In this document: positions 53,501-62,834 of the stretch, piece after piece | Layout: each line of letters starts with the position of its first letter | Position numbering within the stretch: the first letter of the stretch is position 1 | Made by a program: the position numbers and the translations under genes | The notes under the pieces: generated by a model | Database searches by the model: none | What the model was told of the DNA's origin: nothing | The model's input: only the letters and a program-made list of their open reading frames with translations | NCBI GenBank assembly: GCA_016217675.1 | Contig: JACRHC010000080.1 | Location: 54,441 to 118,440 of the forward strand | Direction of reading: 5' to 3' | DNA: 64,000 bases | DNA from: Nitrospirota bacterium | GTDB lineage: Bacteria; Nitrospirota; Thermodesulfovibrionia; Thermodesulfovibrionales; UBA6898

Positions 53501-56374
53501 CTTCACTTCCCTGTCCTGCACTGGCTTGCCTGTCAGGTCAAGGACTATCGTATGGAATTTGAACGCCTCTTTCGAAGCTGCCCACGAATCCGGCTTTATC
53601 CCGATATTGAGCTTTGAAGGCCAGAGCGGAATCCTTTGAGCAATGGTCTGGATTTCGCCGTTGGGGTCCCTGAACTCAAGCTCGGCATGGATATCATGGG
53701 GCTCTGAAACAGCAGGCAGGTCTGTGATTATTGTGCGCAGGCTTCCGGTCTTGTCGAGTATCAGGTCGCGTGACTGTATCTGCTGCCTGTTCTTTGCCGC
53801 ATCACCGGCTCTGTCTTCATTGCGGCCTCTTCTGATAATCTCTTCCTTGACCGCTCCGCTGCCGAATGAAAAGTCTTCATACTCAGGATAGCTCAACTGC
53901 TTCCGCTGCACCTGAGCACGCAGCTTCACGTTCATATTCCCGACACCGCCGCCCGACAGATACGCTGCATAAAGATCAAGCTCCGCCTCTTTTGCATTCA
54001 CAAGCGGCTCTTTGGGCTGCTGAATGATCGCCTTCATCAAGGGGACCCTGAACTCCTCAACCCTGAAGCTGCCTGACTCGCTTCTCAGAAAAACAGAATA
54101 GGTCCCGAGCTTTGCATCTTTGGGGATCTGCCACTCTGTCTCGGCAATTCCCTTACTGTCCCACTTCAGGGGCAGTTCATATTTCTGGTCGCTTCCGACA
54201 TGCATGATAGTGACAGTCTTTGCAAGTTTCTTTTCCTCAACATGGCTGAATCCTGCCGTGGTATGATTGCGGGCGATATGCTTCATATGGACTGTTTCTC
54301 CTGCCCGAAGGAGGGTCCGATCGAAAATTGTATGCTCCTGCGCAGAACTATGCTCATAAAAATCAGACAGGTTGAAGCGCCATGGCTCGATGCCATTTTC
54401 CCAGCTCGAATGTACAAAAGTCATGTCATTGGCTGTTTTTGCAAAAACAAAGATACCGCCCTGTACCTTTTCACAATAAGGCAGGGCATTTCCTGAAGGA
54501 AGCTGTTTTTTTATCGAAGCAATACCGTCAGCATCTGTCTTGCCCTTCCATATCACCTTTCCTCTGCAGTCTCTGACCTCGACTTGGGCATCTCTGACAG
54601 GCGTGCCTTTATCCAGCGTGGTTACCCATACCAAAGAGGACTCCCTGCCCTGCTTAAAGTGTGCCGAAAGATTGGTAACGAGCGCTGCTGTCGGTACATA
54701 CATAGGCCTATGGATCCTCTGGCCTGCCGGATCATTCTTCTCCTCAAGCAGCGAATCACCCAAAATAGTACTCTCCATCTCAACAATGTAAAAACCGGCC
54801 TCTTTAAGCGGTATACCGACAACCTCAAAGGCCTTTGATCCGCCCGGCTTGGGGACCTCAAACTCCCTTATCCCCTTTTCATTTCCAAAGACTGTCGACT
54901 CACGAGATGCGGTCATCACTCGGCCCAACATCTCAATGATCTTCTCCTCTTTTTCCATCCTGATCTGCCTGAGCTTGCCCTTCAGCCCGGCAACGACTTC
55001 AGAGCCCGCCGGTTTTAGGGACTCTGGCAGCACAGCCTTCAGGCTCTCGGCTGCCTTCGTGGTCTTGTCGAGTATCCCTTCTTTTGTCTTCTCAACAACG
55101 CCTACTTTTTTATCCTCGGCCTTTCTGAGCCTTGTCCTGATCCCGGGCTCAAGATTCCTGAGGGTGACAGGCAGGGTTGCATCTCCATTCAGTTCGATAA
55201 TGCCGAAGTGCGCAGCAAACTTTGCAAGAGGAGGATAGGTGTCTGTTTTTACGGACAGAGGAAATTTATTTTTATTTAAAAGTGTCCTGCCTGCCTCGTC
55301 TTTCAGGTCTCCCGGGATTTCAATAACATACGAGCTGTTTTCCTGAAAGGGTCCCTTGAACGACACGCCATAGACTGTGTTTTCATCCACCTCGACCGGC
55401 TCAAAACCTTCGTCACCCTCTCCTTCTCCGGCATCTCCTGCATAGCCATAGGAAGATATCTTTTCAGCACGATAGGTCCTGCCATTTCCCTTAAGAACAA
55501 TCTTTGATGCGAATTCCCAGGCTATCGGTTCAGAGAAGTCAAGCCGCATCGGCAGGATCGGAATGCAGTCAGCGTTTTTATTCTCTCTGCTGCAGCTGAA
55601 CTTTGCCGTAAACTCGTCTCTTGTTTTAAAGGTAAAGACCTGCTCCTCTGATGTTTTAACACCGTTTGCAGCCGCAATCCCTTTTCCCCAGATCAGTTTC
55701 ACCATGGCACGGTTGGGGAAGTTCTGTCTGCATTGGATAAGGACAACGGGCTGGCCTTTCATTCCATGCTGCTGTGAAACTATTTTTTCCCGCTCACCGG
55801 CCTTCACGATCCGGATACCCACACGCTCATTGATGCCCTCTATTATGCAGGCAACATTATTGAGCATGGACTCATCTGTTGCTTCTGCATCAAGTTTCAG
55901 GATGAATATCTGATCCTCACTGATGTAGTGGTCGGGCACAACATCTGTAATTGCCGGTCCACCCGTGGAGAAAATATATTTTTGTCCACCTGTTATCTTT
56001 TTGCCGGAGAGAGACTTGAGATCTGGCTTCAGGGAGAACTCACAGACAACACCGGCAGGCAGGTCTTTGTCAAAATCATAGACCCAGTTCTTCCCGTCGG
56101 CCCAGCGGCCTTTTCCTTTTTCAGCGCACCGGATATCAAAGGGCTCCTCAATACGGGGGTCTCCGAAGGGCACCATCTGCTCTGAGAAGCGCACCGAGAC
56201 CTGCCTGACATTCTTCACCTCGCCAAGCGGAGAAAATATCTCTACTTTCTCCGTCGGCACCGGAGGAGGTGGCGGGGTTTCAGACTGCTTCACCTCTTCT
56301 GCATACGAAACAGACAGGATTGAAAATACGAACACGAGAGACAGAAATGAAATTCGGCGCAGCATCCCCTTCAT
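50573..56374 (-). CDS. Bacterial alpha-2-macroglobulin family protein
   Basis: A protein of about 1933 residues with a signal peptide (MLRRISFLSLVFVFSILSVS, cleavage near YAEE) but no lipobox. N-terminal Ig-like and MG domains are followed by the alpha-2-macroglobulin core (IPLNDSLTGFRIVAVANSGT), a thioester motif SCMEQ near residue 1480, then a helical toroid. It should trap proteases in the periplasm and protect the envelope, working with PbpC, which repairs peptidoglycan. I start at ATG 56374, four bases after GGAGGG. A Gly-rich GGGGGR stretch precedes the core. thiD lies 19 bases upstream. Confidence 0.92.
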   Translation of the reverse strand: MKGMLRRISFLSLVFVFSILSVSYAEEVKQSETPPPPPVPTEKVEIFSPLGEVKNVRQVSVRFSEQMVPFGDPRIEEPFDIRCAEKGKGRWADGKNWVYDFDKDLPAGVVCEFSLKPDLKSLSGKKITGGQKYIFSTGGPAITDVVPDHYISEDQIFILKLDAEATDESMLNNVACIIEGINERVGIRIVKAGEREKIVSQQHGMKGQPVVLIQCRQNFPNRAMVKLIWGKGIAAANGVKTSEEQVFTFKTRDEFTAKFSCSRENKNADCIPILPMRLDFSEPIAWEFASKIVLKGNGRTYRAEKISSYGYAGDAGEGEGDEGFEPVEVDENTVYGVSFKGPFQENSSYVIEIPGDLKDEAGRTLLNKNKFPLSVKTDTYPPLAKFAAHFGIIELNGDATLPVTLRNLEPGIRTRLRKAEDKKVGVVEKTKEGILDKTTKAAESLKAVLPESLKPAGSEVVAGLKGKLRQIRMEKEEKIIEMLGRVMTASRESTVFGNEKGIREFEVPKPGGSKAFEVVGIPLKEAGFYIVEMESTILGDSLLEEKNDPAGQRIHRPMYVPTAALVTNLSAHFKQGRESSLVWVTTLDKGTPVRDAQVEVRDCRGKVIWKGKTDADGIASIKKQLPSGNALPYCEKVQGGIFVFAKTANDMTFVHSSWENGIEPWRFNLSDFYEHSSAQEHTIFDRTLLRAGETVHMKHIARNHTTAGFSHVEEKKLAKTVTIMHVGSDQKYELPLKWDSKGIAETEWQIPKDAKLGTYSVFLRSESGSFRVEEFRVPLMKAIIQQPKEPLVNAKEAELDLYAAYLSGGGVGNMNVKLRAQVQRKQLSYPEYEDFSFGSGAVKEEIIRRGRNEDRAGDAAKNRQQIQSRDLILDKTGSLRTIITDLPAVSEPHDIHAELEFRDPNGEIQTIAQRIPLWPSKLNIGIKPDSWAASKEAFKFHTIVLDLTGKPVQDREVKIDLFQRKFYSHRKRLVGGFYSYEHVTETKKVGKACEGKTDAKGLLICDLQSPVTGNVILQASTADDAGNVSITHREVWIAGKGQWWFDVSDHDRIDLLPEKKRYEPGDIVKFQVRMPFREAAALVTVEREGIIDTYIRKLSGASPVIELPIRGNYAPNVFVSALIVRGRVSGTQATAMVDLGKPAFKLGVTEINVGWKAHELKVTVSPEKEVYKVRQKAMVRVKVKRADGKPLSKGSEVAIAAVDEGLLELMPNRSWKLLDGMMGRRSYEVHTATAQMQVVGKRHYGLKALPQGGGGGRQATRELFDTLLLWKGRVKLNKKGEADVEIPLNDSLTGFRIVAVANSGTGHFGTGQASIRTAQELMLLSGLPQLVREGDTFRAGFTVRNASDRSMDVEVKGVMKGFEDKVLEPITESLAAGEAKDVGWETRVPAGISGLSYEVSVKEKGGLADDSLKVKQKVAEAVPVRIFQATLAQVDTSLDMDVERPKDAVSDKGGITISFKPKIANGLGSVTWYMQQYPYSCMEQKTSKAVALRDNELWKKVLAELPAHLDGDGLVKYFPIMISGSDSLTSYLLAISDEAGWAIPQDLRERMEEGLKGFVEGRVIRYSSLPTADLSIRKLTALEALSRGGKAEPKMLGSIMLEPNLWPTSAVLDWTNLLLRTKDIPDRDKRLKEAEQIIRSRLNFQGTTMGFSTEKTDNLWWLMLSSDVNAVRSVLTFLGRDTWKEDMPRLVRGALSRQHKGHWGLTTANAWGVLAMEKFSKKFESVPLSGTTSATLDQITRKVDWTGADEGLSLRFSWPKGKELLSVHHDGRGKPWVMLQSLAAIPLKEPLSSGYKIKKSLLPVEQKNKGKWSKGDLVRVRLEIEAQADMTWVVVQDPIPSGSNILGTGLGRDSQIMTSGEKREGWVWPAFEERSFEAFRAYYEFVPKGRWTVEYTMRLNNSGTFSLPTTRAEALYAPEMFGELPNKKIEVGE

Positions 56375-56393
56375 AATTCCCTCCACGTAAAAT

Positions 56394-57155
56394 TCAGATT
56401 GCAAAAAGCTTCATGCCCTTTCCCGTGCCGATAGTTCTCTGAAAGACGTTTGCCATAAACTCTTTGGCTCTTTTAGCAGCAGCAAGGCCGGAATCTCCCT
56501 GCGCTAAAAAAGCCGTGATCGCTGCAGAGAAAGTGCAGCCTGTTCCGTGATACTCTCCATGCCGTTTCTTTGCTGAAAGATAGTGGAATGAACCATCGTA
56601 CACGACATCTATGGCGCGGCCTGTAAGGTGGCCGCCGGTTATGATGACCGTGTCAGGACCTCTCTCTTTCAGAATAACCGCGGCCTTCTTCATCTCCTCC
56701 CGGGAACTGATCTTCAGCCCGCTCAGCATAGAGGCTTCATGAATATTTGGCGTAATAATTCTGCAAAGCGGCAATATTTTTTCTTTGAGCAACTTCGGCA
56801 CGTCTCTCTGTGCAAGTCTCTTCCCGGAAGATGAGATCATGACCGGATCAAGCACCACATTTCTCAATGAATATTCCCTGATAATGCGTGCAACAATTTT
56901 GACATTGTCTTCAGTCAGAAGCATGCCGATCTTCACTGCATCAGGAATCAGGTCAGGCATTAGTACATCGAGCTGTTTTTTCAGGAATTGTCTGCTGACC
57001 GGTTCGACGGCAACAACACCCTTCGTATTCTGCGCGGTGAGGGCAGCCACGGCAGACAGGCCATACACCCCAAGTATCTGAAAGACCTTCAGGTCTGCCT
57101 GAAGACCGGCGCCACCGGAAGGGTCAAACCCGGCGATAGTAAGGGCTTTTTTCAT
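56394..57155 (-). CDS. thiD: Hydroxymethylpyrimidine (phosphate) kinase ThiD
   Basis: A 253-residue ribokinase-fold enzyme that phosphorylates HMP and HMP-P for thiamine synthesis. Motifs: ALTIAGFDPSGGAGLQADLK at the start, VVLDPVMISSSGKRL, and the anion-hole region EYHGTGCTFSAAITAFLAQG. A strong sigma70 promoter ends only 7 bases before the ATG, and no ribosome-binding site is present, so the message may be leaderless. No other thi gene is nearby. Confidence 0.96.
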   Translation of the reverse strand: MKKALTIAGFDPSGGAGLQADLKVFQILGVYGLSAVAALTAQNTKGVVAVEPVSRQFLKKQLDVLMPDLIPDAVKIGMLLTEDNVKIVARIIREYSLRNVVLDPVMISSSGKRLAQRDVPKLLKEKILPLCRIITPNIHEASMLSGLKISSREEMKKAAVILKERGPDTVIITGGHLTGRAIDVVYDGSFHYLSAKKRHGEYHGTGCTFSAAITAFLAQGDSGLAAAKRAKEFMANVFQRTIGTGKGMKLFAI

Positions 57156-57162
57156 AAAATGG

Positions 57163-57191
57163 ATTATATACCGTCATAGTCTTATTCTCAA
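57163..57191 (-). promoter_or_regulatory. Sigma70 promoter of thiD
   Basis: On the reverse strand TTGAGA (57191-57186) and TATAAT (57168-57163) are 17 bases apart. The thiD ATG begins 7 bases after the -10 box. Confidence 0.65.
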
Positions 57192-57262
57192 GGATGGGCA
57201 GCGTCAGCGCAATATACAAGGCAGTTTAATTAGTCTTGTCTATATAAATGGTCAATTTTGTA

Positions 57263-57291
57263 TTGACAGAAGTAAGCTGAACGTATAAAAT
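57263..57291 (+). promoter_or_regulatory. Sigma70 promoter of the repeat lipoprotein gene
   Basis: TTGACA (57263-57268) and TAAAAT (57286-57291) are 17 bases apart, about 75 bases ahead of the ATG. Confidence 0.6.
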
Positions 57292-57365
57292 TTCCGGTAG
57301 TAAAAAATATCCTCATTATGGCTATTTTGAACAACATTCATTAACGAAAGGAGGTGTTTTACATT

Positions 57366-57569
<204 letters not shown>

Positions 57570-57593
57570 GGTAAACCAGACAAACACTGTCGT

Positions 57594-57621
57594 AAAAAGG
57601 GCCCTTTACCGGGCCCTTTTT
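57594..57621 (+). terminator. Intrinsic terminator after the lipoprotein gene
   Basis: A perfect 11-bp stem AAAAAGGGCCC / GGGCCCTTTTT with a 6-base loop includes the terminal T-run. It lies 25 bases past the stop. Confidence 0.9.
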
Positions 57622-57692
57622 ATTGCTCATTTTCAGGCGCCAAAGACTTTTCGATAAGGTATAATAGCAATCAGCAAAACAGGGAATAATCC

Positions 57693-58880
57693 ATGATCAG
57701 AAAATCACTGCTTTTGAAGCTTTTTGATGCTGCATACATCCAGCGCTGGAACGACCGCGTGCGGCCGGTCGAGTTCGTCGAACTCGACAAGCAGGCACAA
57801 AAGATGGTCATCGCGTATTTCCTGGGCAAGTTTGAAGAAGATAACCCCAGGTTCAGCTGGATCGAGATCATCGAAGGCGGCATCTTCGAACTCCTGCAGC
57901 GTATCGTTCTGACTGACCTGAAACCCCCGATCTTCTACAGGATCAAGGAGGACAAGCTCAAATACCGCAAACTGAACGAGTGGGTTTATCAGGAGCTTGA
58001 GCCAGTGCTTTCCCCCCTCGGCAAGGACTTCTGCTCGCTCTTCCAGGACTACTTCTCTGACGAGACTGAAAATATAAACAGGAGAATCCTGAACGCTGCA
58101 CATTTCTATGCAACCAAGTGGGAGTTCGACATCATCGAGAAGATCCATCCCCAGAGCTTTGAGATGGAAGCGATCAAGAAACGGCTGCAGGAGAAGCAGA
58201 CCGAATACAGCGACCTCAAAGGCATGGAGCAGCTTTTCCGGAGTGAACGGTACAGACACTTCCTGGACATGTGCGGTCAGCTGCGCTTCCAGATACGCTG
58301 GGCAAACCTCCATCGCGTGCCTAAGACCTCAGTCATGGGCCACTCGCTCTTTGTCGCTATCCTCTCGTATTTCTTCTCCCTTGAAAACATGGCCTGCTCC
58401 AAAAGATGCGTGAACAATTATTTCACCGGCCTGTTTCATGACCTGCCTGAAGTACTGACAAGGGACATCATCTCTCCGGTAAAGCGGTCCATCGAAGGAC
58501 TTTCTGAGCTGATCAAGGAGTATGAGAAAGAGCAGATGGAGCAGGAGGTTTACAGCCTCATACCCAGGGCATGGCATGCGGACATCAGGAGTTTTACGGA
58601 GGATGAATTCAACAGCATCGTGACGGTTGACGGTCAGACCATGAAGGTTTCAAGTGACGAGATCAATGACTGCTACAATGACAATCAGTTCAATCCCCGC
58701 GATGGAGAACTCGTTAAGGCTGCTGACTCATTGGCAGCCTTTATAGAGGCATCGGTAGCAATACACAATGGCAGCCCCAGTCAGGGGCTCGTTGAGGCGA
58801 AACTCTCGATCCGCAGCAAGTTTGAGAAGTCAACCATCGCAGGCATCAACTTCGGCGAGATCTACGCTGATTTTGAATAG
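57693..58880 (+). CDS. HD-domain phosphohydrolase-like protein
   Basis: A 395-residue protein with a helical N-terminal part and a YfbR-like HD domain at about 205-360: VMGHSLFVAILSYFF, GLFHDLPEVLTRDIISPVK and VKAADSLAAFIEA supply the expected H...HD...D metal ligands. Relatives are nucleotidases or uncharacterised. AGGGA lies upstream and a TATAAT is at 57660-57665. The N-terminal 200 residues are not recognised. The 168 bases after it hold no clear gene or terminator. Confidence 0.8.
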   Translation: MIRKSLLLKLFDAAYIQRWNDRVRPVEFVELDKQAQKMVIAYFLGKFEEDNPRFSWIEIIEGGIFELLQRIVLTDLKPPIFYRIKEDKLKYRKLNEWVYQELEPVLSPLGKDFCSLFQDYFSDETENINRRILNAAHFYATKWEFDIIEKIHPQSFEMEAIKKRLQEKQTEYSDLKGMEQLFRSERYRHFLDMCGQLRFQIRWANLHRVPKTSVMGHSLFVAILSYFFSLENMACSKRCVNNYFTGLFHDLPEVLTRDIISPVKRSIEGLSELIKEYEKEQMEQEVYSLIPRAWHADIRSFTEDEFNSIVTVDGQTMKVSSDEINDCYNDNQFNPRDGELVKAADSLAAFIEASVAIHNGSPSQGLVEAKLSIRSKFEKSTIAGINFGEIYADFE

Positions 58881-59048
58881 AAATAGCAAAACACCATTTT
58901 TCACTTCCTTTCTGAAGTCATCGGGACAGTATCCGGAAAGCAGAAAAACACACGGTATCTAAGAAACACCGCCATGATTTACGGCTACAGCGTGGCATTG
59001 AAATCCCGCTCTTTTATCCCAAAGAAGAAGCTTTTTCTCAAGCAGTAA

Positions 59049-60422
59049 TCAGGGATTTTCTATGCCATAATCCCTGATCTTGGTTAGAAGGGTTTTGTAG
59101 CTCACCTGAAGCAGCTCTGCTGCCTTTGTTTTGTTCCCTTTCGTATCCTTCAGGGCCTTTGTGATACGCTGCGTCTCGACAATACGGGTCGCCTCTTTCA
59201 TCACCTCTTCAAGAGTACCGTCAGCCGGAAGATTTCTCAGGGAGCTCTCTACAGCCATCTGTCTGTTAAGCACAATATGCTCATCGGTAACCGTATCTCC
59301 CTCGCAAAGAATAATGCCGCGCTCAATGCAATTTTCAAGTTCCCGCACATTTCCCTTCCAGGGATAACTGATGAGCAGATCAAGGGCATCCCTTGCAATA
59401 CGCAGATGCGGCTTCTTAAGTTCACGGCAGTATTTATTCATGAAATACTCGACGAGGAGCGGAATGTCTCCCTTCCGGTCCCGCAAAGGCGGAATAACGA
59501 TCGGAAATACGTTCAGCCGATAAAAAAGATCTTCCCTGAAAAGCTTCTCTTCAACAGCCCTCTCAATGTCCTTATTGCTTGCGGCAACGATCCTCACATC
59601 GATCTGAATGGCCTTGATGCCTCCCACCCTTTCAATCTCGCCTTCCTGGATGACCCGCAGGATCTTTGCCTGCAGCGACAGGTCCATCTCTGCGATCTCG
59701 TCAAGGAAGATCGTCCCCTTGTCAGCCAGTTCGAACTTGCCGATCTTGCGCGCCTCTGCGCCGGTGAAGGAACCTTTTTCGTGGCCGAATAGTTCTGTTT
59801 CGAGAAGTTCCCTCGGTATGGCAGCACAGTTTATGGCGACAAAAGGATGTCCCCTTCTGTCGCTCAGATTGTGGATGGCACGTGCAAAAAGTTCCTTGCC
59901 TGTGCCGCTCTCACCAAGGAGCAGCACGGTTGTCTTTGCAGGAGCAACTTTCTGGACCTTCTGGGCAACTTCGGTAATCTCCCTGCTTATCCCTATGATC
60001 TTCGGCATACCAAGCCTTCCGGTCAGTTCATCCTTAAGCAGAATGTTTTCGGTCACAAGCCTCTGGTTTTCGAGCGCTCGCTTAATAAGGAGAAGGAGAT
60101 GGTCTGTGTCAAAGGGTTTGGTAATAAAATCAAAAGCCCCCTCTTTCATTGCAGCGACAGCGGTCTCGACCGTTCCGAAGGCTGTCATCATAATCACAGG
60201 CGTAAGCTGACTTTCCGCCTTTGCCGCCTTCAGCACCTCGATGCCGTCCTTCCTGGGAAGCTTCAGGTCAGAGAGAATAAGGTCAAAGCGGCCGTCCCTG
60301 ATCTGACGGATGCCATCCTGGCCGTCACCTGCTACAGCAACGCGGTAGCCCTCTGCTTCCAGGGTTTCCCTGAGCATCTGTGCCATGGAAGCTTTGTCTT
60401 CAACAATCAGAATGGTCTGCAC
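59049..60422 (-). CDS. Sigma54-dependent response regulator (NtrC family)
   Basis: A 457-residue three-domain regulator. The receiver (about 1-120) has the acidic ILIVEDKAS and phosphoacceptor in LILSDLKLPRKDG. The AAA+ domain has Walker A GESGTGKELFARAIH, the sigma54-contact loop GSFTGA (the usual form is GAFTGA), Walker B GTIFLDEIAEM and PWKGNVRELEN. A Fis-type HTH ends it (TKAAELLQVSYKTLLTKIRD). I start at GTG 60422, which gives the normal family length; further upstream the frame runs into the MTA phosphorylase gene. The cognate kinase is not in the window. Confidence 0.93.
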   Translation of the reverse strand: MQTILIVEDKASMAQMLRETLEAEGYRVAVAGDGQDGIRQIRDGRFDLILSDLKLPRKDGIEVLKAAKAESQLTPVIMMTAFGTVETAVAAMKEGAFDFITKPFDTDHLLLLIKRALENQRLVTENILLKDELTGRLGMPKIIGISREITEVAQKVQKVAPAKTTVLLLGESGTGKELFARAIHNLSDRRGHPFVAINCAAIPRELLETELFGHEKGSFTGAEARKIGKFELADKGTIFLDEIAEMDLSLQAKILRVIQEGEIERVGGIKAIQIDVRIVAASNKDIERAVEEKLFREDLFYRLNVFPIVIPPLRDRKGDIPLLVEYFMNKYCRELKKPHLRIARDALDLLISYPWKGNVRELENCIERGIILCEGDTVTDEHIVLNRQMAVESSLRNLPADGTLEEVMKEATRIVETQRITKALKDTKGNKTKAAELLQVSYKTLLTKIRDYGIENP

Positions 60423-60438
60423 GCGATCACATACCCTG

Positions 60439-61230
60439 TCAGGCTTGCATCCTGGCGTTTTTAAGACTGCTGCCGCAGGAGCAGACAGGCGCTCCCGGGT
60501 TGAAACTGAAAAATGCCTTGAGCAATGCATTGATCCTTTCCGTTGAAGCCCTCATGGCATCGACAACCTCTGTTGTCGTAAGCCTCCCTTCTCCTATGCC
60601 TGCGGCTACGTTCGTAACAACTGCCAGGCAGGCAAAGCAAATCTCTAATTCGCGGGCAAGGGCAGCCTCGGGCATGCCGGTCATGCCAATGACGTCAGCA
60701 CCAAGCAATGAAAATTCCCTGATCTCTGCCGCAGTCTCAAGCCTCGGTCCATTCACGGCGATATAGGTGCCTTTGTCCAGCAGATGGATATCTGCCTGTG
60801 AAGCAGAAGCAAGGAGCTTTGCTCTCAGGTCAGGACAATAGGGTTCTGTAAAATCGATGTGTACAACCTCACTGTCATCATAAAAGGTGGCTTCCCTTCC
60901 GCTTGTCCGGTCAATGATCTGATCAGGCAGCGCAAGAGACCCTGGCTTCATCTCCCTGTTAATCCCGCCTGTTGCGCCCACAGAGATGATCCTCTTTACG
61001 CCCAACTCCCGGAAGCCCCGGATATTTGCCCGGTAATTAATCCTGTGTGGAGGGATATTATGCAAAGATCCATGCCTCGGCAGAAAGGCAATCTCCCTGC
61101 CAGCTAATCTCCCTATCCGGTAATGGTCAGACGGCTCGCCATAGGATGTAATCACCTTCACTGATTCAACAATCTCAAGATCAGGCATAGAATAGATTCC
61201 GCTTCCGGCAAGTACACCAAACTCAGGCAC
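60439..61230 (-). CDS. S-methyl-5'-thioadenosine phosphorylase family protein
   Basis: A 263-residue purine nucleoside phosphorylase-family enzyme that cleaves MTA or a relative with phosphate. Motifs: FGVLAGSGIYSMPDL at the start, LPRHGSLHNIPPHRINYRAN, ISVGATGGINREMKPGSL, and VNGPRLETAAEIREFSLLGA with DVIGMTGMPEAALARE. MTA and methylthioinosine phosphorylases are hard to separate by eye, so the substrate is left open. A GTG start follows AAGGAGAG. Confidence 0.9.
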   Translation of the reverse strand: MPEFGVLAGSGIYSMPDLEIVESVKVITSYGEPSDHYRIGRLAGREIAFLPRHGSLHNIPPHRINYRANIRGFRELGVKRIISVGATGGINREMKPGSLALPDQIIDRTSGREATFYDDSEVVHIDFTEPYCPDLRAKLLASASQADIHLLDKGTYIAVNGPRLETAAEIREFSLLGADVIGMTGMPEAALARELEICFACLAVVTNVAAGIGEGRLTTTEVVDAMRASTERINALLKAFFSFNPGAPVCSCGSSLKNARMQA

Positions 61231-61284
61231 ACACTCTCCTTCTGTTCATAGGGCTTATGCGGCAGCCCTTCTATACAATAGTGC

Positions 61285-61290
61285 TATAAT
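61285..61290 (+). promoter_or_regulatory. Possible extended -10 box of tldD
   Basis: TGCTATAAT (extended -10 form) lies 29 bases ahead of the tldD ATG; no good -35 box is seen. Confidence 0.35.
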
Positions 61291-61319
61291 AACTTACTTG
61301 GCATAATGGTGAACAGAAA

Positions 61320-62705
61320 ATGATCAACAAAGAACTGCATCTTGACCTTCTGAAGAAGACCCTCGCGCGCGGCGGAGAATACGCAGACGTCTTTATTGAA
61401 TCGCGAAAAATGACAACTCTTGTCATCGAGGACAGCAGACTTGAGAAGATCATCTCCGGCACTGAGGCAGGAGCAGGCATTCGCCTTCTGCTGAAAGGTA
61501 AGACCTCCTATGCATACAGCAATGACCTTTCCCCCAGGGCTTTGCTGCAGTCAGCCTCAGATGCAAGCAGAATGGCCTCGGATACCCCGGCAAAGACCAA
61601 AGCATCTCTTGTGACCAGAAATCCCTCGGTGCAGTTCAGCATACGCTCCATGCCAGAGGGTATTGCGCTTCAGAAAAAAATTGCCCTGGTCAGAAATGCC
61701 GAAAAGATAGCCCGCTCAATCGATCAGCGCATCAGGCAAGTCACCGTGATCTACCGGGATTTGGTTCAGGATGTTCAGACAGCAAACTCTGACGGTTTCC
61801 TTGCGGATGATAAGCGGGTCTATACGCTGCTCATGGTACAGGTCATTGCAGGGGCAGATGGGATTGTACAGACAGGATATGAGGCTGTAGGCGGTTTTAC
61901 CGGCTTTGAACTTTTTGAAAAGGAAAATATCGATTTACTCAGCAGCAAGGCTGCAGAGCGTGCGGTCATGATGCTTAAGGCCCGGAAGGCCCCGGCTGGA
62001 AGAATGCCGGTGGTGATTTCATCCCTTGCAGGCGGAACCATGATCCACGAGGCTATCGGCCACGGTCTTGAGGCAGACCTTGCCCAGCAGGGTCTTTCGG
62101 TCTTTTCAGGCAAACGGGGGCAGCAGGTTGCGTCTGACCTCGTTACTGTTATTGATGACGCAACACTCCCGGGCAGAAGGGGATCGTTCAGGTTTGATGA
62201 CGAAGGGACACCTTCGCAGCGTACGGTTCTTGTTGAAAATGGCATTTTGAAGAGTTTTATGTATGACAAACTGACTGCCACGAAGGACAATGTTCAATCA
62301 ACGGGAAATGGCAGGCGAGAATCGTACCAAAGCAGACCTATTCCGCGAATGACGAATACATTCATTGCGCCTGGAACAGATAATCCCGAGGATGCCATCA
62401 GGTCTGTTGACCGGGGCCTTCTTGTGGTTAAAATGGGAGGCGGCCAGGTAAATACGGTCACAGGGGATTTTGTCTTTGACGTTCAGGAGGGATACCTTAT
62501 CAACAACGGCAGGAAAGACGAACTGGTTAGGGGAGCAACACTCTCAGGCAATGGACCGGAAGTGCTGAAAGCGATTGATATGGTCTGCAGCGATCTCGGC
62601 TTTTCTATCGGCACATGCGGCAAAGATTCTCAGGGAGTGCCTGTCACTGATGCGATGCCAACAGTCAGGATACCCGAAATTGTCGTTGGCGGTGCTTATG
62701 AATAG
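61320..62705 (+). CDS. TldD/PmbA-family metalloprotease
   Basis: A 461-residue TldD-type protein. The zinc-binding motif HEAIGHGLEAD lies in SLAGGTMIHEAIGHG (about residue 240). The conserved C-terminal FVFDVQEGYLINNGRKDELV and ATLSGNGPEVLKAIDMV follow. TldD/TldE heterodimers degrade small unstructured peptides and mature some modified peptides; the partner TldE is not seen here. The gene faces away from the MTA phosphorylase. Confidence 0.93.
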   Translation: MINKELHLDLLKKTLARGGEYADVFIESRKMTTLVIEDSRLEKIISGTEAGAGIRLLLKGKTSYAYSNDLSPRALLQSASDASRMASDTPAKTKASLVTRNPSVQFSIRSMPEGIALQKKIALVRNAEKIARSIDQRIRQVTVIYRDLVQDVQTANSDGFLADDKRVYTLLMVQVIAGADGIVQTGYEAVGGFTGFELFEKENIDLLSSKAAERAVMMLKARKAPAGRMPVVISSLAGGTMIHEAIGHGLEADLAQQGLSVFSGKRGQQVASDLVTVIDDATLPGRRGSFRFDDEGTPSQRTVLVENGILKSFMYDKLTATKDNVQSTGNGRRESYQSRPIPRMTNTFIAPGTDNPEDAIRSVDRGLLVVKMGGGQVNTVTGDFVFDVQEGYLINNGRKDELVRGATLSGNGPEVLKAIDMVCSDLGFSIGTCGKDSQGVPVTDAMPTVRIPEIVVGGAYE

Positions 62706-62803
62706 CTGATGTTCGCGGCACCTACTGATGCAGAAATAGGACAGTTATTGTTTATTAATCCCTCATCTCTCATCCGCCCTTCTTGAAATTAAACAATATA
62801 TTT

Positions 62804-62820
62804 GTGGCACCATATTTGCA
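62804..62820 (+). promoter_or_regulatory. Candidate sigma54 promoter upstream of lpxC
   Basis: GTGGCACCATATTTGCA matches the -24/-12 pattern: TGGCAC, five bases, then TTGCA. The predicted start, about 12 bases after the GC, lies 4-5 bases before the lpxC ATG. Confidence 0.55.
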
Positions 62821-62834
62821 TTGCGTCACATGCT

